NCBI GenBank assembly: GCA_938015805.1
Contig: CALLXF010000002.1
Span: 30,692 to 94,691 of the forward strand
Reading direction: 5' to 3'
DNA from: an uncultured Saprospiraceae bacterium
Lineage (GTDB): Bacteria; Bacteroidota; Bacteroidia; Chitinophagales; Saprospiraceae
Length of the DNA: 64,000 bases
In this document: positions 16,898 to 24,365 of the stretch, in pieces
How the letters are laid out: each line of letters starts with the position of its first letter
Position numbering within the stretch: position 1 is the stretch's first letter
Position numbers and translations under genes: made by a program
The notes under the pieces: generated by a model
The model's input: the letters and a program-made list of their open reading frames with translations, nothing else
What the model was told of the DNA's origin: nothing
The model's database searches: none

Positions 16898-17848
16898 CTA
16901 CATTTTTTTTTCAATAATGTATCTTTTGCCCTCTTCTGCTAGTCTTGTATTCGAAAAAACAGCTTTGGCTTCCAATAATAAAGGAGTTACATTTTTATAT
17001 CTACTCGAGTAATGCCCTATGACGAGCTCTTGAGCCTCAGCCTTTTGTGCTATTTGTGCTGCCTCTTTAGCTGTACTATGCATTCTATCCTGAGCTTGTT
17101 GTTTTAAATCTTCCAAATAGGTCGCCTCGTGATAGATAAGATCTGCATTTTTTATAAATGACATAAAAGATTCGGTGTAAACCGTATCCGCACAGTAAGC
17201 ATAAGATCTAAATCTATGAATAGGTAAAACAAGATCTTTATTTTTTATAATATAACGTTCCGCTCGATTACTATTTCCTCCACTGCCAGGTCGTACAATA
17301 TCACTCCCCGTTTTTACGGCTTTTATCTCCTCTACTGTTAAGTTATATTTTGCAATCGCAGCTTTATCAATATTTAAAGAAGATATTTTTTCATCAAATC
17401 TAAAGCCCCATGTGGGTATCCGATGCTCTACTGGAAAAGCAGTAACAGTCATATCAGGTCTTTCTAAAATCACCTCTCCTACTCCTTCATTTAGGGTTAC
17501 ATACGTGAGTGGATAACTAATATGGCTTCCACTGATCTCTAAAAATGTATTTATAAATTTAGAAAGATTAGGAGGTCCATAAACAGTAAGTGGTTTTGTA
17601 CGAGAGGAAAGACTCAGAGAAGTCAGAAATCCAGGTAGACCTAGAATATGGTCTCCATGCAGATGGCTGATAAATATATCTTGAATTTTATTGGGCTTTA
17701 AGCCAAAGTCACTGATCCTTTTTTGAACAGACTCTCCTGCATCTATTAAAAACGCAGCGTTTCCAAATTCTAAATATTGCGAAGTTGTGTGACGTCCAAA
17801 ACAAGGCTTGGCAGAATTACAACCAAGAATAGTTAGACAAAAATCCAT
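16898..17848 (-). CDS. rnz: ribonuclease Z
   Basis: Zinc-dependent endonuclease that matures tRNA 3' ends. The metallo-beta-lactamase motif is present as SHLHGDHILGLPG (H62, H64, D66, H67), with further ligand regions in the YCADT, YHEATY and GHYSSRY stretches. The 316-residue length is that of the bacterial short RNase Z (ElaC). The PxKxH-like exosite is not obvious, but GFLTSLSL matches the family. It abuts the STAS gene with no gap (stop and ATG adjacent) and lies directly upstream of tRNA-Lys, which lacks an encoded CCA and is therefore the type of substrate RNase Z processes. Confidence 0.94.
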   Translation of the reverse strand: MDFCLTILGCNSAKPCFGRHTTSQYLEFGNAAFLIDAGESVQKRISDFGLKPNKIQDIFISHLHGDHILGLPGFLTSLSLSSRTKPLTVYGPPNLSKFINTFLEISGSHISYPLTYVTLNEGVGEVILERPDMTVTAFPVEHRIPTWGFRFDEKISSLNIDKAAIAKYNLTVEEIKAVKTGSDIVRPGSGGNSNRAERYIIKNKDLVLPIHRFRSYAYCADTVYTESFMSFIKNADLIYHEATYLEDLKQQAQDRMHSTAKEAAQIAQKAEAQELVIGHYSSRYKNVTPLLLEAKAVFSNTRLAEEGKRYIIEKKM

Positions 17849-18226
17849 CTACTCTTCCTCTCCTTTTACCTCTTTCTCTAGTTCACCCATCATAACATAA
17901 TCTACAGATTCTGATAAAGTAGGGATGATGGTCAGGATAGTTTCCAGTCTAGAAATTTCTATTAATTTTTTTACCGCAGGATGATTAACTTCTGTCAGAA
18001 TAAAAGAACCATAGTCCTTCCACAATCTGTTAGCAGTAAGGATAGAACTTAGTCCAGAAGAGTCTACATACTTGACATTAGATAAATTAAAAATCAAATT
18101 TCTTACTCCTTCGTTTCTTAAGAAAACAAATTCAGATTTAAGATTAGGAGCTAGAAAAGCATTTAAGTTTTCTTCGTCAATAGAGAATACAGAATATCGA
18201 TCTTTTTTATCTAAGGAAAATTTCAT
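17849..18226 (-). CDS. STAS-domain protein (anti-sigma-factor antagonist-like)
   Basis: Single STAS domain, 125 residues. The phosphorylatable-serine motif is VKYVDSSGLSSILTANRLW with S56/S57 preceded by the conserved Asp. This is the fold of SpoIIAA-type antagonists, which are switched by kinase phosphorylation. No anti-sigma kinase or phosphatase gene is adjacent. A TAAATTTG promoter element lies 20 bases upstream. It is followed immediately by rnz, and co-expression is certain from the zero spacing. The acidic C-terminal tail (GELEKEVKGEEE) is longer than minimal STAS proteins. Confidence 0.85.
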   Translation of the reverse strand: MKFSLDKKDRYSVFSIDEENLNAFLAPNLKSEFVFLRNEGVRNLIFNLSNVKYVDSSGLSSILTANRLWKDYGSFILTEVNHPAVKKLIEISRLETILTIIPTLSESVDYVMMGELEKEVKGEEE

Positions 18227-18245
18227 GATTTATCATTTCAGCCCG

Positions 18246-18253
18246 CAAATTTA
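18246..18253 (-). promoter_or_regulatory. -7 element for STAS-rnz operon (TAAATTTG)
   Basis: Minus-strand TAAATTTGCGGG just before the STAS gene matches TAnnTTTG exactly, ending 20 bases before the ATG. No convincing -33 partner. Confidence 0.55.
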
Positions 18254-18359
18254 TCCAATTTATGTTAGTAATCATTGGAATATGAATCTTTATTAGTATG
18301 ACAAATGTGGTAAATATAATATCATCACTGAACATTATATATCCTATATACGTCTATTA

Positions 18360-18374
18360 ATGACAAAAGGTCAT
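18360..18374. other. small inverted repeat upstream of clpC
   Basis: ATGAC-AAAAG-GTCAT, 5-bp arms, about 100 bases before the clpC start. It might be a regulator site for this stress gene, but the arms are short and it could be chance. Confidence 0.3.
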
Positions 18375-18455
18375 CAATTATGGCAATGGTATAGAAATAG
18401 CAGAATGAATAAAAGAAGTAATGATGATAAATCGTTAATTTTATAAATACATATA

Positions 18456-18464
18456 AAAGGAGGA
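18456..18464 (+). promoter_or_regulatory. strong Shine-Dalgarno of clpC
   Basis: AAAGGAGGA, essentially full complement to the 16S rRNA tail, 8 bases before the ATG at 18472. Most genes in this window lack such a site. Confidence 0.7.
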
Positions 18465-18471
18465 GTTATAG

Positions 18472-21045
18472 ATGAATAGAAAATTCTCACCCAAAGTAAA
18501 GAAAATCATATCTCTAAGTAGAGATGAAGCTGTAAGACTTGGTCACGATTATATCGGAACGGAGCATCTTTTATTAGGTATGATAGAAGATAAAGATAGT
18601 CTGGCTATTAAAGTACTCGACTCTCTGGATATAGATATAGAAGAACTAAAATATAAAATAGAAGATAACACCTCAGACAGAAAATCAGATAACACTGGTC
18701 TTAATGTAGGAAACATTCCTTTAAACAAACATGCAGAAAAAGTACTCAAGGTCACTTTCCTTGAGGCTAAGCTGTATAAGAATGAAGAAATTGCTCCTGA
18801 GCATCTTATGCTTTCTATTTTAAAACATAATGAAAATCTCGCTTCCAGAATACTCAAAAAATATGATGTAGATTACGAGGCTTATAAATCAGAGTTAGAA
18901 TACGTCATACAAGAAGAGCAGTCAGGAATGTCAGAATTTTATACCTCTAATGAGTCTGACCTTCCTATGGATGAGGAAGATGATGCCTTTAGCTCGGGAG
19001 GAAGCGGCAGTGGAAGCTCAAGTCCAAGAGGTGGAAAAAAATCTGGAAGCCGATCACGGACTCCTGTACTTGATAATTTTGGAAGAGATATCACTAAACT
19101 CGCAGATGAAGGTAAACTAGATCCTATCATCGGAAGAGAAAAGGAAATCGAACGAGTATCGCAGATCTTAAGTAGACGAAAGAAAAATAATCCTATCCTA
19201 ATCGGAGAACCAGGTGTAGGTAAGACGGCTATTGCCGAAGGTCTTGCTCTTAAAATCCAACAGAAAAAAGTATCTCGAACGTTGTTCAATAAAAGGATCG
19301 TGATGCTAGACCTTGCTGCTTTAGTAGCAGGTACAAAATATAGAGGCCAGTTTGAAGAGCGAATGAAAGCGATAATGAATGAGCTGGAAGGCTCCAGAGA
19401 TGTCATCCTCTTTATAGATGAGATCCATACTATCGTAGGAGCAGGAGGAGCTACAGGATCATTAGATGCCTCTAATATCTTTAAACCAGCATTAGCTAGA
19501 GGAGATCTACAATGTATAGGTGCTTCTACTCTAGATGAGTACAGGCAACATATAGAAAAAGATGGAGCCTTAGATAGAAGATTCCAAAAAGTAGTAGTTA
19601 ATCCCCCTACTCCAGAGGAAGCAATTACGATTCTTCAAAATATCAAAAACAAATACGAAGATTTCCATTACGTGGAATACTCTGATGAAGCGATAGAAGC
19701 ATGCGTAAATTTATCTGAGAGATATATAAGCGATAGGTTTTTACCGGACAAGGCGATCGATGTAATGGATGAGGTCGGAGCACGTACGCATCTTAAAAAT
19801 ATCCATGTTCCTAAATATATAGAAGAGTTAGAGACTGAGATCGAGGAGGTAAAAGTAGAGAAAAACAAAGCTGTCAAAAATCAGCAGTACGAAAAAGCAG
19901 CTGATCTCAGAGACTCAGAGTCTAAGCTTTTAAAGAAACTAGAGCAATCTAAGATCGCCTGGGAAGAGGAATCTAAAACTAAAAAGTATCCTGTAGATGA
20001 GGAGGCGATATCTGAAGTAGTATCTATGATGACAGGTATTCCTGTTACCAGAGTTGCTCAGAGCGAGAGTAATAAGCTTGTCAGTATGCCAGATGATATG
20101 AAAAAAATGATCATCGGTCAAGACGAAGCCGTACTCAAAATTACTAAAGCGATACAGCGAAATCGTGTGGGTCTAAAAGATCCTAATAAACCTATCGGTA
20201 CGTTCATTTTCTTAGGTCCTACCGGTGTCGGTAAAACAGAACTTGCAAAATCACTTGCTCGATACATGTTTGACTCAGAAGATGCACTCATCCGTATAGA
20301 CATGAGTGAGTATATGGAAAAGTTCTCTGTAACGAGACTTATCGGAGCCCCTCCAGGATATGTAGGATATGAAGAAGGTGGACAACTTACAGAAAAAGTA
20401 AGAAGAAAACCATACGCGGTGATCCTATTAGATGAAATAGAAAAAGCCCATCCAGATGTGTATAACATTTTGTTGCAAGTTTTAGATGATGGCCAGCTTA
20501 CAGATGGACTTGGAAGACGTATAGATTTTAAAAACACGCTGATCATTATGACTTCTAATATCGGAGTAAGAGATCTTAAAGATTTTGGTCAGGGTGTAGG
20601 ATTTGCTACTCAAAATAGACAAGATACTGCTGGAGAAAATTCTAAGGCTATCATACAAAAAGCATTAAAAAAGACTTTCTCTCCAGAATTTCTAAACAGG
20701 ATAGACGACATTGTCATTTTTAATAGTCTAACACAGGAAGATATATCTCAGATTATTACAATCAGTCTAGCATCTTTGATGAAGCGATTAGAAACGATGA
20801 ATTATTCTTTATCTTTGGATGCAGCAGCTAAGAAATTTGTAGCGGAAAAAGGTTTTGATCCTAAGTACGGAGCCAGACCGCTAAATAGAGCCATCCAAAA
20901 ATATATAGAAGATCCACTAGCAGAATTTATTCTGCATCAGAATCCGGGAGAAGGATCTAAACTTAAAGCTAAGCTTAATAAAGAAAAAGATGGTTTAGTA
21001 ATCAGTTTAGTAAAAAGCACAACTACTCAGGATATCAAGGAATAA
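18472..21045 (+). CDS. clpC: ATP-dependent Clp protease ATP-binding subunit ClpC
   Basis: AAA+ unfoldase feeding ClpP. Order: two Clp-N repeats (about residues 1-150; YIGTEHLLLGMIED and APEHLMLSILKH), a Gly/Ser-rich linker, AAA+ domain 1 with Walker A GEPGVGKT (residue 245) and VILFIDEIHT, a UVR-type mid-segment (NQQYEKAADLRD), and AAA+ domain 2 with GPTGVGKTE (residue 582), VILLDEIEKAHPDV and a C-terminal D2 small domain (FDPKYGARPLNRAIQ). At 857 residues it is full length. The UVR motif separates ClpC from ClpB. It is monocistronic or leads into infC 56 bases downstream, and has a strong Shine-Dalgarno. Confidence 0.96.
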   Translation: MNRKFSPKVKKIISLSRDEAVRLGHDYIGTEHLLLGMIEDKDSLAIKVLDSLDIDIEELKYKIEDNTSDRKSDNTGLNVGNIPLNKHAEKVLKVTFLEAKLYKNEEIAPEHLMLSILKHNENLASRILKKYDVDYEAYKSELEYVIQEEQSGMSEFYTSNESDLPMDEEDDAFSSGGSGSGSSSPRGGKKSGSRSRTPVLDNFGRDITKLADEGKLDPIIGREKEIERVSQILSRRKKNNPILIGEPGVGKTAIAEGLALKIQQKKVSRTLFNKRIVMLDLAALVAGTKYRGQFEERMKAIMNELEGSRDVILFIDEIHTIVGAGGATGSLDASNIFKPALARGDLQCIGASTLDEYRQHIEKDGALDRRFQKVVVNPPTPEEAITILQNIKNKYEDFHYVEYSDEAIEACVNLSERYISDRFLPDKAIDVMDEVGARTHLKNIHVPKYIEELETEIEEVKVEKNKAVKNQQYEKAADLRDSESKLLKKLEQSKIAWEEESKTKKYPVDEEAISEVVSMMTGIPVTRVAQSESNKLVSMPDDMKKMIIGQDEAVLKITKAIQRNRVGLKDPNKPIGTFIFLGPTGVGKTELAKSLARYMFDSEDALIRIDMSEYMEKFSVTRLIGAPPGYVGYEEGGQLTEKVRRKPYAVILLDEIEKAHPDVYNILLQVLDDGQLTDGLGRRIDFKNTLIIMTSNIGVRDLKDFGQGVGFATQNRQDTAGENSKAIIQKALKKTFSPEFLNRIDDIVIFNSLTQEDISQIITISLASLMKRLETMNYSLSLDAAAKKFVAEKGFDPKYGARPLNRAIQKYIEDPLAEFILHQNPGEGSKLKAKLNKEKDGLVISLVKSTTTQDIKE

Positions 21046-21101
21046 TTCAATAAATTAAATAACTTTATAGCATTAACATTTTTAATTAAATAGTATATCA
21101 T

Positions 21102-21695
21102 TTGGCAATAAGAAGAAAGCGGACTTTTCAAAAACGAGATACCACTCCTAAACATAATATAAACCTTTACATAAAGGTCCCTAAGATCAGACTTGTAGGG
21201 GATAATTTTGAAGATCTAAGCGAAGCAGCGGGAAGAACTTTAGAACCAGGTATTTACAGTACTTCCGAGGCTGTAAAATGGGCTCGAGCTGTAGATTTAG
21301 ACCTAGTAGAGATAAATCCTAAGGCTGATCCTCCAGTATGTAAAATCATCGATTATAAAAAATTCCTTTATCAAACTAAGAAGAGGGATAAGGAGATGAA
21401 AGCAAAAACCAAGAAAACGGTCGTCAAAGAGATCCGTTTTGGTCCTAATACAGACGAGCATGATTTCCAGTTTAAGCTTAAACATGCCCAGAAGTTTCTT
21501 GAAGATGGAGCTAAGGTTAAAGCCTATGTACACTTTAGAGGTAGAACAATCGTTTTTAAAGACAGAGGAGAATTACTGCTACTTAGACTCCTTAATGATC
21601 TACAGGAGCTAGGATCTGCAGAAGAGCTGCCAAAATTAGAGGGAAGACGAATGATCGTTATCATCTCTCCTAAAAAGTCTGGAAAGAAAAACTAA
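21102..21695 (+). CDS. infC: translation initiation factor IF-3
   Basis: IF-3 binds the 30S subunit and proofreads initiator tRNA and start-codon choice. The C-terminal domain is clear (KEIRFGPNTDEHDFQFKLKH, KAYVHFRGRTIVFKDRGE), as is the N-domain (VRLVGDNF / DLVEINPKADPPVCKI). The start is TTG at 21102, giving MAIRRKRTFQKRD; no in-frame ATG lies near. Non-AUG starts are a known feature of infC because IF-3 discriminates against them and so represses itself. It is followed by rpmI and rplT in the conserved operon. Confidence 0.96.
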   Translation: MAIRRKRTFQKRDTTPKHNINLYIKVPKIRLVGDNFEDLSEAAGRTLEPGIYSTSEAVKWARAVDLDLVEINPKADPPVCKIIDYKKFLYQTKKRDKEMKAKTKKTVVKEIRFGPNTDEHDFQFKLKHAQKFLEDGAKVKAYVHFRGRTIVFKDRGELLLLRLLNDLQELGSAEELPKLEGRRMIVIISPKKSGKKN

Positions 21696-21713
21696 TAATA
21701 ATTACCATTTATG

Positions 21714-21744
21714 TTGCTAAGGTGTAGGTGTTTGCCTACTTTTG
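21714..21744 (+). promoter_or_regulatory. possible internal promoter before rpmI
   Basis: TTG (21714) and, 20 bases later, TACTTTTG (21737-21744) match TTTG / TAnnTTTG. The same stretch also contains a small stem GTAGG / CCTAC (21724-21739), so it might instead act as a transcript structure. Both readings are possible. Confidence 0.5.
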
Positions 21745-21769
21745 CAGCCTATTTTAATAAAGGAGACGT

Positions 21770-21967
21770 ATGCCTAAGATGAAAACAAATTCCAGTGCAA
21801 AGAAAAGGTTTAAGATAACCGGCTCTGGAAAAGTAAAGAGATTTCAAGCAGGTAAGAGACACTTGCTTAGAAAGAAATCTAAGAAAGCTAAAGGAAACCT
21901 GACTGGTTCTACATTAGTAGCTAAAGCTGATGAGAAAAGAATCAAAGATTTACTTTGCCTTACTTAA
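21770..21967 (+). CDS. rpmI: 50S ribosomal protein L35
   Basis: Small basic large-subunit protein. [29 protein letters not shown] and [15 protein letters not shown] are hallmark L35 sequences; 65 residues is the usual length. A good Shine-Dalgarno (AAAGGAG) precedes the ATG. Middle gene of infC-rpmI-rplT. Confidence 0.97.
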   Translation: MPKMKTNSSAKKRFKITGSGKVKRFQAGKRHLLRKKSKKAKGNLTGSTLVAKADEKRIKDLLCLT

Positions 21968-21990
21968 ACCTAAATTTATTTTTTAACGAG

Positions 21991-22028
21991 CTTGTAGGTA
22001 AAAGTATTCGATAAAGAATCTCTACAAG
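21991..22028 (+). promoter_or_regulatory. structured rpmI-rplT spacer (candidate L20 leader)
   Basis: Outer stem CTTGTAG (21991-21997) pairs perfectly with CTACAAG (22022-22028); an inner stem ATTC / GAAT (22006-22009 / 22016-22019) sits inside. The element ends 19 bases before the L20 start. In E. coli and B. subtilis, L20 represses its operon by binding an mRNA mimic of its rRNA site, so a comparable role is plausible here, but the structure is not one I can match to a known leader. Confidence 0.45.
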
Positions 22029-22047
22029 GAACTAAAAACAACAAACT

Positions 22048-22392
22048 ATGCCACGATCCGTAAACGCGGTCGCTTCCCGTAGAAGAAGAAAGAAAATTTT
22101 AAAAGCTGCCAAAGGTTATTTTGGAGCTAGATCTAAAGTCTATACTGTAGCAAAAAATGCTGTCGAGAAAGGATGGTGTTATGCTTATAGAGATCGTAAA
22201 AATAAGAAAAGAGCATTTAGAAGGTTATGGATTACGCGTATTAACGCAGCCTCTAGAATGGAAGGCATGTCCTATTCTACGTTTATGCACGGACTATCTA
22301 AGTCTGGATCAGGATTAAATAGAAAAGCTCTTGCTGATCTAGCCATGAACCATCCAGTACAGTTCAAAGCAATCGTAGATTCTGTAAAGTAA
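22048..22392 (+). CDS. rplT: 50S ribosomal protein L20
   Basis: Early-assembly large-subunit protein and, in other bacteria, the autogenous repressor of its operon. Family sequences are clear: [39 protein letters not shown] and [20 protein letters not shown]. 114 residues is normal. Last gene of infC-rpmI-rplT, ended by a strong terminator. Confidence 0.97.
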   Translation: MPRSVNAVASRRRRKKILKAAKGYFGARSKVYTVAKNAVEKGWCYAYRDRKNKKRAFRRLWITRINAASRMEGMSYSTFMHGLSKSGSGLNRKALADLAMNHPVQFKAIVDSVK

Positions 22393-22412
22393 TCTTACTG
22401 ATATAAAAATTT

Positions 22413-22448
22413 AAAAGCCGATGCTGTTTTCAGTATCGGCTTTTTTTT
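22413..22448 (+). terminator. terminator of infC-rpmI-rplT
   Basis: AAAAGCCGATGCT pairs with AGTATCGGCTTTT (one G-U) around a 6-nt loop, followed by a run of eight T. Confidence 0.92.
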
Positions 22449-22530
22449 ATCTATCGTTTCAACTAAAGATCAAATGAATCTACAATAGTAAGTAGTACCA
22501 AAGTAGTTTTTAGGAAGTAAAGAATTCTCC

Positions 22531-24258
22531 CTAAAATACCACTTGCTGAACTAACGATCTTTTTCCGTCCGATATCTGTATAAGATACGCACCACTTAGA
22601 ATCCCTACTTCTAATTGGATTTGATTTACTCCTGTAGTGATCGGGTAATTTTGCAGGAGCATTTTTCCATCTGTAGTATATAGCATTAAAGATTTATCAT
22701 TACCTATATTTCGGACAGTTATACGCTGATCTCCTGTATAAATAACAAGTTCATCTGTACTGATCTCACTCGAGGATACCGATTCTGGAACGAGAACAAC
22801 ATCTTGTATCATCACTGATGTTTTGTCTACTGATAGTGTCAGTTTCTGACTTACATATCCTTCCGCACTGTAGGTAACATCATAATTTCCGTTATCTAAG
22901 TATCTAAAATAACCCCCATGTGGTAACTGACTAAACACCTGAGAATTATCCTCGTCGTGTCCAGTGATAAATACTTCTGCCTCTACAGGTTCACCTGTCA
23001 CACTATCCGTAATCACACCTCTAAGTCCCAAAGTAGATGCTTCTAAATAATTTAATAGAGAACGATAATTGTATTCCCAGTGGTCAGGAAGTTTATCAGA
23101 GTCTAATAATTTTTGGTTACTAAGCTCTAGCGTAAATTCTCTTCCTCTGTGTGTATGCGTCATAAAATCCTGTCGTCCTCCATTTACTTCATACCAGTCA
23201 TAGCCATTAGTAACCCCATTATCTAGATCGTTTAGATAGCCTTGCGGCGAATGTAAATGTACCGTATCTACATACATCCGACCTTGGCAAATCCACCAGT
23301 CATTATCAGCAGCCCTTCTCTCATAGGTGTCCCATGGATAATTAAAAACCTCTGCCCCGCCATGAAAATTTCCAGACATATTAAAATCCTCTTGAGCCAG
23401 TTCCATAAAAATCAAGGTTTCTTCCTGATACACATTTCCATCAGGATTAGGGCCATCCTCATGATCTGGAAAATTACGATTGAGGTCTACGTTATTTGCA
23501 TTTCTCCTGCTCGCTCCAGCTACACTATTATTTCCTGTACGGTATGTACCATCCGGATTTGCAAGTGGGTTTATCCATATTTCTATTCCATTAACTAGAT
23601 CTGTAACTCTCTGATCTGCATCATAATTACATAAAAGATAGTCCGATAATCTCAATAACAAAGGATATCCTGCTGACTCATCCCCATGCATCGTCGAGGT
23701 ATATAGAAACTTAGGCTCGTTTTCTCGCTCTGATACATTATCACTGATTTTTAAAGCTATGATTTCTCTACCACTAGAAAGTGTTCCTAGGTTTTTCAAC
23801 TGGCAAATCTCGGGATAGTCTGTCGCAAACTGTTGCATCATCCCTAGGTATGCCTCATACGTAGGATAAAAATCCCAAGTCGTCGAAAGACATCCATTAG
23901 GATCTCTAGAAATAATATCATCGAGTGCTTCCTGACTGAGCATTTTTAACGTTCTCTGCTGATAGTACGCTTTATCAATCGTAAAGAGAATTTCTTTTTC
24001 TAAAAAAGCGTCAAACTGCTCTTCGGCGATATTTAAGTAAATAAACTGATCTGTCGAACCATGATCTATAGAAGCGACTTTAGAAATTTGCTCGAGTACC
24101 TCGTGGCTTGGTCGATCTATAATTACATTTATCTCATCGTAATCCTCAAAAATTTGCTGGCATTGATCCAGCACTTCAGTACTTTGCTGCGATATGAGGC
24201 TAACCGCAAATAAGATTAAAAAAGAGAATGTAAGAATGTAATTTTTAAATGGCTCCAT
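22531..24258 (-). CDS. secreted M14 zinc carboxypeptidase with T9SS type A sorting domain
   Basis: Extracellular metallocarboxypeptidase. Signal peptide about residues 1-23; propeptide-like region; M14 catalytic domain about 130-400 with zinc ligands H191 and E194 (MHGDESAGYPL), the third ligand in SGNFHGGAEVFNYPWDT, substrate residues in SRRNANNVDLNRNFPD, and the catalytic Glu in EFTLELSNQK. A carboxypeptidase-regulatory-like beta domain follows (GLRGVITDSVTGEPVEAEVF), then a C-terminal T9SS sorting domain (GKMLLQNYPITTGVNQIQL ... GAYLIQISDG). The order fits Bacteroidota carboxypeptidase D/T-like enzymes. It probably trims peptides outside the cell. It is monocistronic and converges on the rplT terminator. 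Confidence 0.93.
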   Translation of the reverse strand: MEPFKNYILTFSFLILFAVSLISQQSTEVLDQCQQIFEDYDEINVIIDRPSHEVLEQISKVASIDHGSTDQFIYLNIAEEQFDAFLEKEILFTIDKAYYQQRTLKMLSQEALDDIISRDPNGCLSTTWDFYPTYEAYLGMMQQFATDYPEICQLKNLGTLSSGREIIALKISDNVSERENEPKFLYTSTMHGDESAGYPLLLRLSDYLLCNYDADQRVTDLVNGIEIWINPLANPDGTYRTGNNSVAGASRRNANNVDLNRNFPDHEDGPNPDGNVYQEETLIFMELAQEDFNMSGNFHGGAEVFNYPWDTYERRAADNDWWICQGRMYVDTVHLHSPQGYLNDLDNGVTNGYDWYEVNGGRQDFMTHTHRGREFTLELSNQKLLDSDKLPDHWEYNYRSLLNYLEASTLGLRGVITDSVTGEPVEAEVFITGHDEDNSQVFSQLPHGGYFRYLDNGNYDVTYSAEGYVSQKLTLSVDKTSVMIQDVVLVPESVSSSEISTDELVIYTGDQRITVRNIGNDKSLMLYTTDGKMLLQNYPITTGVNQIQLEVGILSGAYLIQISDGKRSLVQQVVF

Positions 24259-24365
24259 AAAATCTTGTAGTTATTTTAAATGCACAATAGATAGCTAATT
24301 GAGCTCGATGCTCCGTCAGTAGTAAAACTACCTCAACAACACCCATAAAATTACTCCAAAAAATA

